A DNA stretch of 64,000 bases from assembly GCA_024707225.1 (NCBI GenBank), contig JANQAE010000001.1:496001-560000 (forward strand), given 5' to 3'. This stretch comes from Dokdonella sp. (GTDB lineage Bacteria; Pseudomonadota; Gammaproteobacteria; Xanthomonadales; Rhodanobacteraceae). Of the stretch, positions 46,242 through 60,783 are shown piece by piece (position 1 is the stretch's first letter; every line of letters begins with the position of its first letter). The notes beneath the pieces were generated by a model. That model saw nothing but the letters and a program-made list of their open reading frames with translations, had not been told where the DNA came from and did not search any database. The position numbers and the translations under genes were made by a program.

Positions 46242-46871
46242 CTAGATGCGGGCGATCGCCTCGGGCCGTTTGGCGCCGGCGAAGCGGCGCGCCCAGTAGT
46301 TCTCTTCGAGGCTGTCCACGCGCACGACCTTGCCGGCCGATGGCGCATGGATGAAGCGGCCTTCGGCCACGTAGATGCCGACGTGCGAGATGCGCTTGCC
46401 GGCGATGCGGAAGAACACCAGGTCGCCGGCCTGCATCTGGCTGCGGTCGATCTTGTCGCCGACGCGGAACTGCGCGGCCGAGCCGACCGGCAGCTCGATG
46501 CCGAGCGCGTGCTGGAACACGTAGCGGACGAAGCCGCTGCAATCGAAGCCGGTCTTCGGGCTGCTGCCGCCGCGGCGATAGCGGATGTTGCGCAGATCCT
46601 TGGCCAGCGCGATCAGCAGATGGCCCGGGTCGGGGCGTGCGGCCTGCGTCTCGGTCTGGACGATTGCGCTGGACGACGATTCGGTAGCCGCCGGCGCGAT
46701 TTCGGTGGCCGGCGCGGCAAGCGTGGCGGAGGTCTGCGCGCCGAGCCAGGCGTCCAGGCCGATCGGGCGGGTCCAGTCGAGCGGTGCGGCGGCCAGATCG
46801 GCCGAGAGGAACAAGGCCAGGCCCAAGCTCAGGCCGGAAACAAGTCGCAGTCGCGCGGGGTGCTTTCGCAT
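46242..46871 (-). CDS. Exported NlpC/P60 cysteine peptidase
   Basis: 209 residues. The signal peptide (1-29, LVSGLSLGLALFLSADLAAA) is followed by an Ala/Thr-rich linker and a C-terminal NlpC/P60 domain. The catalytic Cys is in TGFDCSGFVRYVF, the His in RISHVGIYVAEG, and the third polar residue is the His of FIHAPSAG. Such enzymes cut murein stem peptides in the periplasm. The ATG at 46871 is chosen because it starts the signal peptide; the frame extends to 46907 upstream. It is divergent from pyrG. Confidence 0.88.
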   Translation of the reverse strand: MRKHPARLRLVSGLSLGLALFLSADLAAAPLDWTRPIGLDAWLGAQTSATLAAPATEIAPAATESSSSAIVQTETQAARPDPGHLLIALAKDLRNIRYRRGGSSPKTGFDCSGFVRYVFQHALGIELPVGSAAQFRVGDKIDRSQMQAGDLVFFRIAGKRISHVGIYVAEGRFIHAPSAGKVVRVDSLEENYWARRFAGAKRPEAIARI

Positions 46872-46972
46872 CGGGCGGGCTCGGCAGGGTGGGAATCGAA
46901 AGGCCACCCTTGCGGCGCGACCGGCGGCGACGTTAGCAAAGCCGGCCGGGCCTGTTGTTCATGCTCCGTTAA

Positions 46973-49611
<2,639 letters not shown>

Positions 49612-49733
49612 AACGATTGGAACGTACGGCGTGCAGCGTGCCGGCCAGGGCGAGGCACCGTTCCTCCGGGCGCGCGCTGAACGATCGCGCTACGGGCCAA
49701 GACGCAGGCGCCGAGCGACGCGTCCGAATCTGA

Positions 49734-51068
<1,335 letters not shown>

Positions 51069-51077
51069 CACGCCGTC

Positions 51078-51374
51078 GTGCTGCGCTACGTCGCCCTCCT
51101 GCTGTTGATCGTGCTGATCGCGCTGCAGGTCAAGCTGTGGACCGGGCAGGGCGGCATGCGCGACATCTGGACGCTGGAGGCGCGCATCGCCGAGCAGACG
51201 GCCGAGAACGAACGCCTCAAGGCGCGCAACGACGCGCTGGCCGCCGACGTCGAGGACCTCAAGCACGGCGACGCGGCGGTCGAGGAGCGTGCGCGCTCGG
51301 AGCTCGGCCTGATCAAGCCCGGCGAGACGTTCTACCACGTGGTCGAACCGGCCAAGCCGGGCGAGCGCAAGTAG
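51078..51374 (+). CDS. ftsB: Cell division protein FtsB
   Basis: 98-residue divisome protein from a GTG at 51078. It has one N-terminal membrane helix (RYVALLLLIVLIALQVKLW), then a coiled coil (LEARIAEQTAENERLKARND) and the conserved C-terminal ERARSELGLIKPGETFYHVV. It acts with FtsL and FtsQ at mid-cell. Position between eno and ispD is conserved across gammaproteobacteria. Confidence 0.95.
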   Translation: MLRYVALLLLIVLIALQVKLWTGQGGMRDIWTLEARIAEQTAENERLKARNDALAADVEDLKHGDAAVEERARSELGLIKPGETFYHVVEPAKPGERK

Positions 51375-51378
51375 GCCG

Positions 51379-52095
51379 ATGGACGTGAGCGACTCGTGCT
51401 GGTGCGTCGTGGTCGCCGCCGGCCGCGGCCTGCGTTTCGGCGGCGAGCGGCCGAAGCAGTACGTGCCGATCGACGGCCGGCCGCTGCTGGCCTGGACGCT
51501 CGAGCGGCTCGCCGCGCATCGGCGCGTCGCCGGTCTCGTCGTGGTCCTGGCTGCCGGCGATCCGTACTGGCCGGCCATCGACAAGCCGGCCGGCAAGCCG
51601 CTGCTCGTCGCGACCGGCGGCCACACGCGCGCCGATTCGGTACTGGCCGGCCTCGACGCGCTGCCGGCCGCCGTCGCGCCCGGGGATTTCGTGCTGGTCC
51701 ACGACGCGGCGCGCCCCTGTGTGCGCGCCGAGGACGTCGAGCGCCTGATCGCGCTCGGCGTGCCGGCCGGTGGCGCCCTGCTGGCGGCGCCGTTGCGCGA
51801 TACGCTCAAGCGCGCCGATGCGGCGCAGCGCGTCGAGATGACCGAGCCGCGCGAGTCGCGCTGGCGTGCGCTGACGCCGCAGCTGTTCGCACGTGGCGCG
51901 CTCGCGGCGGCGCTGGCTTCGGCGCGGGCCGACGGCATCGAGGTCACCGACGAGGCGATGGCGATGGAGCGCTGCGGCCTGCGGCCGCTGCTGGTCGAGG
52001 GCGCGGACGACAACATCAAGGTGACGACGCCGGCCGATCGCGCGCTGGCCGAGTTTCTGCTGCGACGCCTGGCGGCCGGTGCCGTGGCGTCCTGA
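51379..52095 (+). CDS. ispD: 2-C-methyl-D-erythritol 4-phosphate cytidylyltransferase
   Basis: 238-residue MEP-pathway enzyme coupling MEP to CTP. The nucleotide-binding loop is VVAAGRGLRFGGERPKQYVP, and the remaining motifs are GGHTRADSVLAGLDAL, VHDAARPCVRAEDV and the C-terminal NIKVTTPADRALAE. It starts five bases after the ftsB stop and is followed 19 bases later by ispF. ispD and ispF are separate genes here, not fused. Confidence 0.96.
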   Translation: MDVSDSCWCVVVAAGRGLRFGGERPKQYVPIDGRPLLAWTLERLAAHRRVAGLVVVLAAGDPYWPAIDKPAGKPLLVATGGHTRADSVLAGLDALPAAVAPGDFVLVHDAARPCVRAEDVERLIALGVPAGGALLAAPLRDTLKRADAAQRVEMTEPRESRWRALTPQLFARGALAAALASARADGIEVTDEAMAMERCGLRPLLVEGADDNIKVTTPADRALAEFLLRRLAAGAVAS

Positions 52096-52114
52096 GCACG
52101 GGGAGCATGCATAG

Positions 52115-52662
52115 ATGCGGATCGGTCAGGGGTTCGACGTCCACGCCTTCGGCGCCGGCGACCATGTGATGCTCGGCGGCGTGCGCGTCCCGCATACGCA
52201 TGGCCTCCTCGCGCATTCGGACGGCGACGTGGTGATCCACGCGCTGTGCGACGCGGTGCTCGGCGCGCTGGCGCTCGGCGACATCGGCCGCCACTTTCCG
52301 CCGACCGATCCGCGCTGGAAGGACGTCGGCAGCCGCCATTTCCTGCTGCACTGCGCGGCGCTGATGATCGAGCACGGCTATGCGATCGCCAATGCCGACG
52401 TGACCGTGATCTGCGAGCGACCGAAGGTCGGCCCGCATGCGGCCGCGATGCGCGAGCACCTCGCAGCCGATCTCGGCTGCGCGGTCGGCGATGTCAGCGT
52501 CAAGGCGACCACGACCGAACAGCTCGGCTTCACCGGCGCGGCGAGGGCATCGCCGCGCTGGCGGTCGTGCTGCTGCAGCGGCGCGGTGCCGGCGCGATGG
52601 CCGAGCCGGCCGACGATCCGGCGCTGCGCGAACTCGTCGCGCGGCTCGATCCGGAGACCTGA
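52115..52662 (+). CDS. ispF: 2-C-methyl-D-erythritol 2,4-cyclodiphosphate synthase, interrupted by a one-base deletion
   Basis: IspF makes the cyclodiphosphate of the MEP pathway and is normally essential. The N-terminal part is intact: [12 protein letters not shown] and [20 protein letters not shown] carry the zinc-binding Asp-x-His and His. The frame breaks at about 52535-52536, where GGCGCGGC stands for an expected GGCCGCGGC; one C restores [20 protein letters not shown]. The joined protein is about 182 residues with a C-terminal extension of some 20 beyond usual length. Its stop overlaps the truD start. Sequence error is likely. Confidence 0.92.
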
Positions 52663-53696
52663 TGGAACGCTTTCCTCATGCGCACGGCGGTCCGCTGCTG
52701 CGCGGCGTGCTGCGCGCCGAGCCGGCCGATTTCATCGTCGAGGAGCAACTCGGCTTCGAGCCGGTCGGTACCGGCGAGCACGTCTTCGTGCAGATCGAGA
52801 AGGCCCAGGCCAATACCGACTGGGTCGCGCAGAAGCTCGGCGCGTTCGCCGGCGTCGCCGCGATCGGCGTCGGCTACGCCGGCCTCAAGGACCGGCACGC
52901 GGTGACGCGGCAATGGATCTCGCTGCATCTGCCGGGCCGTGCCGATCCGGACTGGGCCGCGTTCGACGTACCAGGCGTACGCGTACTGCAGGCCGTGCGC
53001 CACGATCGCAAGCTCAAACGCGGCGCGCACCGCGGCAACCGGTTCCGGATCCGGCTGCGTGCGGTGTCCGGCGAAACCGGCGCGGTCGACGCGCGCCTGG
53101 CCGCGATCGCGGCCGGCGGCGTGCCGAACTACTTCGGTGAGCAGCGCTTCGGTCGCGACGGCGACAACCTCGTGCTGGCGCGGCAGCTGTTCGGCGGGCA
53201 GCGCCTGCCGCGTCACCTGCGCGGCTACGCGCTGTCGGCGGCGCGCTCGCTGCTGTTCAACCGCCTGCTCGCCGCGCGCGTCGATGCCGGCAGCTGGAAC
53301 CAGGCGCTGGCCGGCGAGGTGTGGATGCTCGACGGCTCGCACGCGATCTTCGGTCCGCTGCCGTTCGACGACACGCTGGCCGCGCGTCTGGCCGCGCACG
53401 ATATCCACCCGACCGGTCCGATGTGGGGGCGCGGCGCACTGCGCAGCGCGGACGAGGTGCGCGCGCTCGAGGCGGCGGTCGCCGCCGCCGAGCCGGAACT
53501 GGCCGAAGGTCTGGCCGCTGCCGGACTCGATCAGGAGCGGCGCGCCTTGCGCCTCGGCGTGGCCGATCTGAGCTGGGCCTGGGAGGACGAGGCGACCCTG
53601 GTGCTCACGTTCGCGCTCGAATCGGGCGCCTATGCGACGACCGTGCTGCGCGAGCTCGCCGACTGGAACACCGATCAGGCGCCGGCCGGCGCCTGA
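52662..53696 (+). CDS. truD: tRNA pseudouridine synthase D
   Basis: 344-residue enzyme making pseudouridine at position 13 of tRNA-Glu. The active-site Asp is in [15 protein letters not shown] (motif GxKDxxA). Other family segments are [38 protein letters not shown] and [17 protein letters not shown]. The start overlaps the ispF stop (TGATG). Its last 22 bases overlap the convergent greB gene. Confidence 0.95.
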   Translation: MERFPHAHGGPLLRGVLRAEPADFIVEEQLGFEPVGTGEHVFVQIEKAQANTDWVAQKLGAFAGVAAIGVGYAGLKDRHAVTRQWISLHLPGRADPDWAAFDVPGVRVLQAVRHDRKLKRGAHRGNRFRIRLRAVSGETGAVDARLAAIAAGGVPNYFGEQRFGRDGDNLVLARQLFGGQRLPRHLRGYALSAARSLLFNRLLAARVDAGSWNQALAGEVWMLDGSHAIFGPLPFDDTLAARLAAHDIHPTGPMWGRGALRSADEVRALEAAVAAAEPELAEGLAAAGLDQERRALRLGVADLSWAWEDEATLVLTFALESGAYATTVLRELADWNTDQAPAGA

Positions 53697-54187
53697 TAGG
53701 CGATCCGTACGATCTCATAGCTCGCCGGGCCGGAAGGCAGCTGCACCTCGAACGGATCGCCCTCGCGCTTGCCGAGCGCGGCCCGCGCCAGCGGCGAGTC
53801 CAGGCTGATCCAGCCGCGCTGCGGATCGGTCTCGTCGGGTCCGACGATGCGGTACCGATGACTCTGGCCGGCCTCGTCCTCGAGTTCGATCCACGCGCCG
53901 AAATAGACCACGCCGGTGTCGGCCGGTACCGAGTCGACGACCTTCAGCGATTCGAGCCGCTTTGTCAGATAGCGCAGACGGCGGTCGATCTCGCCGAGCT
54001 GCTTCTTGCGGTAGGTGTACTCGGCATTCTCGGAACGGTCGCCCTCGGCCGCGGCGGCCGCCAGCGCGGTGACGACTTCCGGCCGCCGCACGCGCCAGAG
54101 CGTGTCGAGCTCGTCGCGCAGGCGGCGATGGCCGTCCGCGGTGATCACCGCCGTCGACGGCGCGGCGGCCGGACGCCAGCGGCTCAC
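53675..54187 (-). CDS. greB: Transcript cleavage factor GreB
   Basis: 170-residue GreA/GreB family factor. The coiled-coil tip shows [20 protein letters not shown], with the functional Asp and Glu, and the basic YRKKQL patch distinguishes GreB from GreA. The C-terminal FKBP-like domain ends in [20 protein letters not shown]. It rescues RNA polymerase from long backtracks. It is the second Gre protein of the window and overlaps the 3' end of truD on the opposite strand. Confidence 0.92.
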   Translation of the reverse strand: MSRWRPAAAPSTAVITADGHRRLRDELDTLWRVRRPEVVTALAAAAAEGDRSENAEYTYRKKQLGEIDRRLRYLTKRLESLKVVDSVPADTGVVYFGAWIELEDEAGQSHRYRIVGPDETDPQRGWISLDSPLARAALGKREGDPFEVQLPSGPASYEIVRIAYQAPAGA

Positions 54188-54227
54188 GGCGTCGCCGCCG
54201 ATGTCATCGCAGCGCGCATCGCTGCGC

Positions 54228-55742
54228 TCAGCGCTTCATGATCGAGCCGAGCACGCCGCGCAGAATCTTCGAGCCGTTCGCGCCGCCGATCTGGCGGCCG
54301 ATCTGGCCGGCGACGTTGCGTGCGGCGGTCTTGGTCATGGTTTCGAGGATGCCCTGGCGTCGCTTGGTGCCGAACACGGCATCCTTGACCGCATCCATCC
54401 AACCGCGCTCCTGCGCCGTCGCGCCGCCGGCCTTGCCGGGCGCCGCGTCCGGCTCGCGCGTCGCGGCGGTCGCCTCGGCGCGCTTGGCCAGCATTTCGAA
54501 CGCCGACTCGCGGTCGAGCGCGGTGTCGTACTTGCCGCCGACCGGCGAGCGCGCGCGCACCGTCGCGCGTTCGGTCGCGTCGATCGTGCCGATGCGGCAG
54601 CCCGGCGAGGCGATGAATGCGCGCTCGACCGGACTCGGTACGCCGCCGGCGTGCAGCGTCGAGACCAGGGCCTCGCCGACGCCGAGCTGGGTGATCGCCT
54701 CGGCGACCTTGATCTTCGGGTTCGGCGGGAACGTCTCGGCGGCCGCCTTGACGGCCTTCTGGTCGCGCGGCGTGAACGCGCGCAGCGCGTGCTGCACGCG
54801 GTTGCCGAGCTGGCCGAGGATCACCGGCGGCACGTCGTCGGGGTTCTGCGAGCAGAAGTAGACGCCCACGCCCTTGGAGCGGATCAAGCGCACGACCTGC
54901 TCGATCCGCTGCACCAGCGAGGCCGGCGCGTCGTCGAACAGCAGATGCGCCTCGTCGAAGAAGAACACCAGCTTGGGCTGGTCCAGATCGCCGGCCTCGG
55001 GCAGTTTCTCGAACAGTTCCGACAGCAGCCACAGCAGGAAGGTCGAGTACAGCTTCGGCTTGAGGATCAGCTGGTCGGCCGCGAGGACGTTGACGATGCC
55101 GCGGCCGCTCATGTCCTGGCGCATGAAGTCGGCCAGCTCCAGCGCCGGTTCGCCGAAGAAGCCGTCGCCGCCGGCCTGTTCGAGCGACAGCAGGGCACGC
55201 TGGATCGCGGCGATCGAGGCCGTGCTGATCAGGCCGTAGCGCTGCGAGATCGCCTTGGCGTTCTCGGCCGCATAGGTCAGGATCGCGCGCAGGTCCTTGA
55301 GGTCGAGCAGCAGCAGGCCCTCGTCGTCGGCGGCCTTGAAGATCACCTCGAGCACGCCCGACTGCGTGTCGTTGAGCTCGAGCAGGCGCGCCAGCAGGGT
55401 CGGGCCCATTTCCGAGACCGTCGCGCGAACCGGATGGCCGAGCGCGCCGTAGATGTCCCAGAACACGACCGGGTTCGCATGGGGGCTCCACTCGAAGCCG
55501 AGCTTGTCGAGGCGGGCCTTGAGCTTGTCGTTCATCGCGCCGGCCTGGCACAGGCCGGCCAGATCGCCCTTGACGTCGGCCAGGAACACCGGCACGCCGA
55601 GCTTGCTGAAACCCTCGGCCAGCAGCATCAGCGTCACCGACTTGCCGGTGCCGGTCGCGCCGGCGATCAGGCCGTGGCGATTCGCATACGGCGTTTCGAG
55701 GAACACCTCGGTATCGCCTTTGCCGATCAGTATCTGGCTCAC
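54228..55742 (-). CDS. HerA-like ATPase, DUF853 family
   Basis: 504 residues from a GTG at 55742, with GAGG eight bases upstream. Walker A is [20 protein letters not shown], and Walker B is [21 protein letters not shown] helicase-like [20 protein letters not shown] segment and the C-terminal [19 protein letters not shown] are typical of the DUF853 proteins (YjgR type). These are predicted DNA translocases or ATPases without a proven role. A NurA-like nuclease partner is not adjacent. It stands alone between greB and mltD. Confidence 0.88.
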   Translation of the reverse strand: MSQILIGKGDTEVFLETPYANRHGLIAGATGTGKSVTLMLLAEGFSKLGVPVFLADVKGDLAGLCQAGAMNDKLKARLDKLGFEWSPHANPVVFWDIYGALGHPVRATVSEMGPTLLARLLELNDTQSGVLEVIFKAADDEGLLLLDLKDLRAILTYAAENAKAISQRYGLISTASIAAIQRALLSLEQAGGDGFFGEPALELADFMRQDMSGRGIVNVLAADQLILKPKLYSTFLLWLLSELFEKLPEAGDLDQPKLVFFFDEAHLLFDDAPASLVQRIEQVVRLIRSKGVGVYFCSQNPDDVPPVILGQLGNRVQHALRAFTPRDQKAVKAAAETFPPNPKIKVAEAITQLGVGEALVSTLHAGGVPSPVERAFIASPGCRIGTIDATERATVRARSPVGGKYDTALDRESAFEMLAKRAEATAATREPDAAPGKAGGATAQERGWMDAVKDAVFGTKRRQGILETMTKTAARNVAGQIGRQIGGANGSKILRGVLGSIMKR

Positions 55743-55991
55743 TGCAGGTCCTCGGATGGGCGGGTTCGGCACTGCGCGCGATTGTAAGCTCGCGCTGGCG
55801 GGCGTGCGACGGCTGTGCCGGCCGGTGGTTCGACGCTCGCCGGAATCCGCCGAGGTGCTCAGGCGCGCGCACGCCTGCTGCGCCTGCGCGCGGGCCTGCC
55901 GCCGCCTCGGCTGCAAGGCGGTCGGCCGTCGCGGTTGCCCGGCCCGGCCGCTCCCGGTAACGTGCGGGCGATCACCTGCCGGAATCCGCCC

Positions 55992-57509
55992 ATGATCCTG
56001 CCGATTCGCCTTTCGATGATCGCGGCCGCGGCTGCGCTCGCCGCCGGCTGCGCCGGCACGCCGTCGCGCAGCGGCAGCAGCGTTCCGGGCAAGGTCAACG
56101 AACCCGGCGTCGACGCGCTGTACGCACGGCTCGAGGCCGACGCCCGCCGCTACGAGACCGGCCTGGCGGCCGCGCGCAACGGCGAGGTCGAGCGTGCCCG
56201 CACCGAGACGCTGGCCGCGCTCGACGATCTGCGTGCGGCCAGTGCCCAGTGCAGCCGTACGCCGGGCTGCGAGCGCGACCGCTTCGATTCCACGTTCGAT
56301 CGCCTGCTGCGTCTGCACGTGGACGGTCTGGTCGATGCCGAGCCGATCGCCGACGGCGCGACGCCGGGCGAGCCGACCGAGGAGGCCGGCGAGTCCTCGC
56401 CGGTCGTGGCCGCGCTGCCGGAGCTGCAGCGCTCGATCACGCTGCTCAAGGGTCGCGAGCTGGCCGAGGTCATCGCGGTCAACAGCACCGTCAAGGCCGC
56501 GATCGAGCAGTGGCTGACCCAGTACCGCCCGAACCTGATCGCGACCTACGTCAACTACCAGTACATGCGCTATCGGATGTGGCCGGAGTACCACAAGGCC
56601 GGTCTGCCCGAAGCGGTGCTGTTCGGCATCATGGCCAAGGAGTCCGGCGGCAAGGTGCACGCGGTCTCGCGCTCGGGCGCCTCCGGACCGCTGCAGTTCA
56701 TGTACGCGACCGGCCTGCGCTTCGGCATGACGACCGTCGACGGCTTCGACCAGCGCTTCGATCCGGGCCTGTCGGCGCGCGCCAACGCGGCCTACATCAA
56801 TGAGCAGCTGGCCGCGCTCAACAACAACCTCGAGCTGGTGCTGGCCGCCTACAACGGCGGCGAGGGGCGCATGCGCCGGCTCGCCGGCGGCCGGCCCGAT
56901 GCGAGCTTCTGGGATCCGCAGCTCTATGCGACGCTGCCGACCGAGACCCGCGACTACGTACCGATGGTGCTGGCCGCGGCCTGGCTGTTCCTGCATCCGG
57001 AGCGCTACAACCTGGCGTTCCCGCAGATCGACGGCCGGCCCGGCCAGATCGTGCTGGCGCAGCCGACCTCGATCAACGAGCTGACCGTGTGCTTCGGCCA
57101 GGTCGGCGGCGCGACTGACGGCTGGTTCCGTACGCTGCGCAACCTCAATCCGCGCTACGACCCGCAGCAGCGTCAGCCGGCCGGTACGCGGCTGGAGGTT
57201 CCGGCGCAGCTCGAGGCGGCCTATGCCGAGTCGTGCGCGGCCGGGCGCTGGCGCACGCTGGCCGGCGATCTGCGCGATGCGGCCGTGCCGGCGCGCGCGA
57301 TGGCCTCGACCGCCCGCGAGACGAGTCGCGACAGCGGTCCGCGACAGCGCGCCTATACGGTCCGCAAGGGCGATACGCTGGCCGCGATCGCGCGGCGGAC
57401 CGGTTGCGGCACGCCGGTCGACATCGCGCGCGCCAATGGCATCCGCGCACCGCAGTACGCGATCAAGCCCGGGCAGACGCTGAAGCTGACCGGCTGTTCG
57501 AGCCGCTGA
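55992..57509 (+). CDS. mltD: Membrane-bound lytic murein transglycosylase D with LysM domain
   Basis: 505-residue lipoprotein (signal peptide with lipobox ALAAGC). The SLT domain (about 195-310) has the catalytic Glu in [20 protein letters not shown], then [15 protein letters not shown] and [16 protein letters not shown]-terminal LysM module (about 455-500, [16 protein letters not shown]) binds glycan strands. It cleaves peptidoglycan to anhydro-muropeptides in the periplasm. Only one clear LysM is present, whereas E. coli MltD has two. The ATG at 55992 starts the signal peptide. Confidence 0.92.
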   Translation: MILPIRLSMIAAAAALAAGCAGTPSRSGSSVPGKVNEPGVDALYARLEADARRYETGLAAARNGEVERARTETLAALDDLRAASAQCSRTPGCERDRFDSTFDRLLRLHVDGLVDAEPIADGATPGEPTEEAGESSPVVAALPELQRSITLLKGRELAEVIAVNSTVKAAIEQWLTQYRPNLIATYVNYQYMRYRMWPEYHKAGLPEAVLFGIMAKESGGKVHAVSRSGASGPLQFMYATGLRFGMTTVDGFDQRFDPGLSARANAAYINEQLAALNNNLELVLAAYNGGEGRMRRLAGGRPDASFWDPQLYATLPTETRDYVPMVLAAAWLFLHPERYNLAFPQIDGRPGQIVLAQPTSINELTVCFGQVGGATDGWFRTLRNLNPRYDPQQRQPAGTRLEVPAQLEAAYAESCAAGRWRTLAGDLRDAAVPARAMASTARETSRDSGPRQRAYTVRKGDTLAAIARRTGCGTPVDIARANGIRAPQYAIKPGQTLKLTGCSSR

Positions 57510-57688
57510 GGGAGCCGGCCCGGACTGCCATCGCGCCTAGGATCGATCGCGCAATCGGATCGGCCCGGAAGGATCGCTGCGCATTCGATCATGCCGCACG
57601 ATCGGCATCGCGGCCGGGATGCGAGCGCTGCGGGGGACGTTCGTGTGTCGCCGATCGGGCACGATGCGAGGTGCCCTCGAAATAAAAG

Positions 57689-58126
57689 TCAGGCGACCTT
57701 GGCGCTGGCGCCGAACCACTGGTCGAGTTCGGCCGGCGGTACCGTTTCCTTGAGCGCGCGCAGCGCGCGTGCGACCAGCCGGTGCGCCTCCTGCTGCCGC
57801 TCGAACGGCGAATCCTTGGTCTCGTGGTAGGCCACGGTCAGCCACAATGCGATGCCGCGCATGCGGACCTGCGGGTTGTCCGAGCGCATGCGCTCCAGGC
57901 CGATCTCGGTGCCGGCGCCCCAGGGCCGGTACTTCTCCTCGGCCGGCGTCGCATACAGATGCGGGAACTCGCTCTTGCTGGCCGCGGTGAACTCGCGCAT
58001 CGTCAGCGCGGCCAACTGCTTGCGGGCGTTCGGCGTCAGCTCGTCGATGGCCTTTTCGACCTCGCGGAACTGGCGGCGGAGCTGGGTGGCGCGGCTGAGT
58101 GCGATGATGCGGATCACGAGGCGCAT
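57689..58126 (-). CDS. Conserved hypothetical protein
   Basis: 145 residues from the ATG at 58126, which has GGGAG shortly upstream. It is highly charged and helical (RATQLRRQFREVEKAIDELT, TMREFTAASKSEFPHLYATP) with a C-terminal helix pair (AHRLVARALRALKETV). No signal peptide, membrane segment or known motif is present. It lies between mltD and psd, facing mltD. I do not recognise the family; the open frame also runs upstream to 58213 but through unlikely sequence. Confidence 0.6.
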   Translation of the reverse strand: MRLVIRIIALSRATQLRRQFREVEKAIDELTPNARKQLAALTMREFTAASKSEFPHLYATPAEEKYRPWGAGTEIGLERMRSDNPQVRMRGIALWLTVAYHETKDSPFERQQEAHRLVARALRALKETVPPAELDQWFGASAKVA

Positions 58127-58306
58127 GGGAACTCCCGGTCTGCGGGCCCACACCCCTGCGGCCCGCCGGCATTCTAGCCGGGCTGTCATGCGCGTGCCTG
58201 TTGAGCCAGTCACAAAATGTCAGCAATGGTCACAATGTGACGTCGTGGCCGAGGCCACAACGGCTTGTCCGGCTATCCGGAGACGGAGCTTCCCCGCAGC
58301 GGTCTG

Positions 58307-59146
58307 TCAGACGAAGCGGCCGATCGGCTGACCGACCTTGACCGGTGCATGCGGCAGCAGAGAGGGCTCGAACGCCGGACCCGGCGGCAGCAGGACGATC
58401 ACGGTCGAGCCCATGTTGAAGCGGCCGAGCTCGGCACCGCGCGCGAGCTGGATGCCGCGGCCGCGCCAGTCGCGCCGGATCGGCCGCGACGCGTATGGTG
58501 GAATCTCCAGTCCGCCCCAGACCGTGCTGACGCTCGACACCAGCATCGCGCCGACCAGGACCACCGTGAACGGTCCCTGCTCGCCGTCGAAATGGCAGAC
58601 CAGGCGCTCGTTGCGCGCGAACAGCCGCGGGATGCCGGCGACCGCGAACGGTGCGACGCTGAACAGGCGGCCCGGGATGTGGACGGTCTCGCGCAGGGTG
58701 CCGGCCCACGGCATGTGGACGCGGTGGTAGTCGCGCGGCGCCAGGTAGATCGTCGCGAAGCGGCCGTCCCGGTACGGCGCGCCGGTCAATGCGTCGCCGA
58801 GCAGCTCGTCGGTGGTGTAGCTCTGCCCCTTGGCCTGGAAGATGCGGCCGTCGGCGATCGTGCCGACCTGGCTGACGCGGCCGTCGGCCGGGCACAGCAG
58901 CGCCGCGGCCTCGGCGTCGAAACGGCGCGCGCCGGGCTTGAGCGCGCGCGTGAAGAACGCGTTGAAATGCGGATACGCCGAGGCGTCGGGCTGTTCGGCC
59001 TCGTCGAGGTCGACCTGGTAGCGGCGCGTGATCTGGCCGATCAGGAAGTTCTTCCACGGCGTCCATTCCCAGCGCGTGGCCCAGTACACGAGCCGCGACA
59101 GCAGGCGATGCGGCAGCAGATGCTGCGCGAGCAGGGGCAGGTTCAT
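58307..59146 (-). CDS. psd: Phosphatidylserine decarboxylase proenzyme
   Basis: 279-residue inner-membrane enzyme converting phosphatidylserine to phosphatidylethanolamine. It self-cleaves at Gly-Ser of FNMGSTVIVLLPP, the Ser becoming the pyruvoyl group. Upstream motifs are FNAFFTRALKPGAR, LLCPADGRVSQVG (catalytic Asp), APRDYHRVHMPWAGTL (His) and VLVGAMLVSS. The E. coli-type LGST site is replaced by MGST. Its start overlaps the SCO1/SenC stop (ATGA), so the two are co-transcribed. Confidence 0.95.
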   Translation of the reverse strand: MNLPLLAQHLLPHRLLSRLVYWATRWEWTPWKNFLIGQITRRYQVDLDEAEQPDASAYPHFNAFFTRALKPGARRFDAEAAALLCPADGRVSQVGTIADGRIFQAKGQSYTTDELLGDALTGAPYRDGRFATIYLAPRDYHRVHMPWAGTLRETVHIPGRLFSVAPFAVAGIPRLFARNERLVCHFDGEQGPFTVVLVGAMLVSSVSTVWGGLEIPPYASRPIRRDWRGRGIQLARGAELGRFNMGSTVIVLLPPGPAFEPSLLPHAPVKVGQPIGRFV

Positions 59147-59796
59147 CGAACGTGGTCCATCAGCGCCTGCAGGTCGGCCACGATCGCTTCGGCGACGAAC
59201 GGCGGGCGGAACAGACCGGCGACGTGGCCTTCCGGCGTCACGATGACGGCCGAGGCGCTGTGGTCGACCGAATAGGTGCCGTTCTCGAGCGGACCGCGTG
59301 CGTAGATCATGCCGAGGCCGCGGGTCAGCCGTGTCAGCTCCTCGTCGCTGCCGGTCGCCGCGACGAAATCCGGGTCGAAGAACGCGACGTAGCGGCCCAG
59401 GATCTCCGGCGTGTCACGCGCCGGATCGACCGAGATGAAGTCGAAGCGCGCGCGATCGGCCAGGCCCTGTGCCTCGAGGCGCTGCCAGACGTCCTTGAAC
59501 GTCGCCAGCGTGGTCGGGCAGATGTCCGGGCAATGCGTGAAGCCGAAGAACACGATCGTCCAGCGGCCGCGCCAGTCGGCCGGCGTCAGCGGCTGGCCGT
59601 CGGCCCGGAACAGCCTGAACTCCGGCACCTGGCGCGGCTGCGGATAGAGCAGGGCATTGCGCATCGGCGGCAGTTCGGCGCCGGCCGGCCGGGCCAGCCA
59701 GCGGTTGCCGGCCCACAGGCCGAGCGCCGCGGCCACTGCGGCGAGTACGATCAGCAGGGAGACGGAGATCCGTCCGGAACACGGGTGTGAGGTCAT
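59143..59796 (-). CDS. SCO1/SenC-family copper chaperone
   Basis: 217 residues. One N-terminal membrane anchor (about 10-35, [19 protein letters not shown]) is followed by a thioredoxin-fold domain with the copper ligands CPDICP and the later His in [12 protein letters not shown]. Such proteins deliver copper to CuA of cytochrome c oxidase or reduce its Cys pair. The ATG lies only six bases after a TATAAT on the minus strand, so the mRNA could be leaderless. It is divergent from prmB and coupled to psd. Confidence 0.9.
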   Translation of the reverse strand: MTSHPCSGRISVSLLIVLAAVAAALGLWAGNRWLARPAGAELPPMRNALLYPQPRQVPEFRLFRADGQPLTPADWRGRWTIVFFGFTHCPDICPTTLATFKDVWQRLEAQGLADRARFDFISVDPARDTPEILGRYVAFFDPDFVAATGSDEELTRLTRGLGMIYARGPLENGTYSVDHSASAVIVTPEGHVAGLFRPPFVAEAIVADLQALMDHVR

Positions 59797-59801
59797 CGCG
59801 A

Positions 59802-59830
59802 AATTATAGCGGGGGCCGACCGCCTATACT
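59802..59830. promoter_or_regulatory. Divergent promoter region between SCO1/SenC and prmB
   Basis: In the 64 bases between the two divergent genes, the plus strand has TATACT at 59825-59830, 30 bases before prmB. The minus strand has TATAAT at 59808-59803, six bases before the SCO1/SenC ATG. The -35 boxes are weak on both strands. Confidence 0.4.
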
Positions 59831-59860
59831 GTGCGACCTTCCATCGCATAGTTTTCGTCC

Positions 59861-60781
59861 ATGACCGCCGACCTCGCGACGATCGTCGATTTCATCCGCT
59901 ACGGGGCCAGCCGCTTCGGCGCCGCCGGACTGACCTTCGGCCACAGTTACGACAATGCGCTGGACGAGGCCACGCACCTGGTGCTGCACGTGCTGCACCT
60001 GCCGCCGGACCTGTCGCCGGCCTACGGCCAGGCCAGGCTGACCGCCGAGGAGCGCCGCGACGTGCTCGCGCTGATCGAGCGGCGCATCGTCGAACGCACC
60101 CCGGTCGCGTATCTGACCGGCGAGGCCTGGTTCGCCGATCTGAAGTTCAAGTCCGATCCGCGCGCGCTGGTGCCGCGCTCGCCGATCGCCGAGATGATCC
60201 GCCGCGGTTTCTCGCCGTGGCTCGACGACCGCGAGGTCGGGCGCGCGCTCGATCTGTGCACCGGCTCGGGCTGCATCGGCATCGCGATGGCGGTGCACCA
60301 TCCGGACTGGGCGGTCGACCTGGTCGACATCAGCCGCGACGCGCTCGCGCTGGCCGGCGAGAACATCGCGTTCCACCACGTCGGGCCGCGCGTGCGCGCC
60401 TTGCAGTCGGATCTGTTCGCGGGCATCGCCGGCGAGCGCTACGACCTGATCGTCAGCAACCCGCCATATGTGACGCGCCAGGAGTTCGCCGAGCTGCCGG
60501 CCGAGTATGCGCACGAGCCCGAACTGGGCCTCACCGCCGGCGAGGACGGCCTGGATTTCGCGGTGCGCATCCTCGCCGAGGCGGCCGACCACCTGACCGA
60601 GGACGGCGTGCTGATCGTGGAGGTCGGCGAGAGCGAGCACGCGCTGGTCGCGCTGCTGCCGCAGCTGCCGTTCAACTGGATCGAGTTCGACGTCGGCGCG
60701 ATGGGCGTATTCCTGATCGACCGCGCCGATCTGGTCGAGCATGCCGACGCGATCGCCGCGGCCGCCGCCGCACGGCGCTGA
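59861..60781 (+). CDS. prmB: Ribosomal protein L3 glutamine methyltransferase PrmB
   Basis: 306-residue SAM-dependent N5-glutamine methyltransferase acting on L3. An N-terminal helical substrate domain ([20 protein letters not shown]) is followed by the Rossmann fold with [19 protein letters not shown] and the catalytic [20 protein letters not shown]. The GHxYDNAxDEA stretch and the extended EYxHEPELGL segment favour PrmB over PrmC. It is followed two bases later by aroC, a common neighbour. Confidence 0.94.
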   Translation: MTADLATIVDFIRYGASRFGAAGLTFGHSYDNALDEATHLVLHVLHLPPDLSPAYGQARLTAEERRDVLALIERRIVERTPVAYLTGEAWFADLKFKSDPRALVPRSPIAEMIRRGFSPWLDDREVGRALDLCTGSGCIGIAMAVHHPDWAVDLVDISRDALALAGENIAFHHVGPRVRALQSDLFAGIAGERYDLIVSNPPYVTRQEFAELPAEYAHEPELGLTAGEDGLDFAVRILAEAADHLTEDGVLIVEVGESEHALVALLPQLPFNWIEFDVGAMGVFLIDRADLVEHADAIAAAAAARR

Positions 60782-60783
60782 CG

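Noticed and set aside
57510-57688. Possible gene or RNA in the gap between mltD and the small hypothetical gene
   Set aside because: No start with a ribosome binding site, no conserved peptide and no structured hairpin. GATCG-rich filler only.
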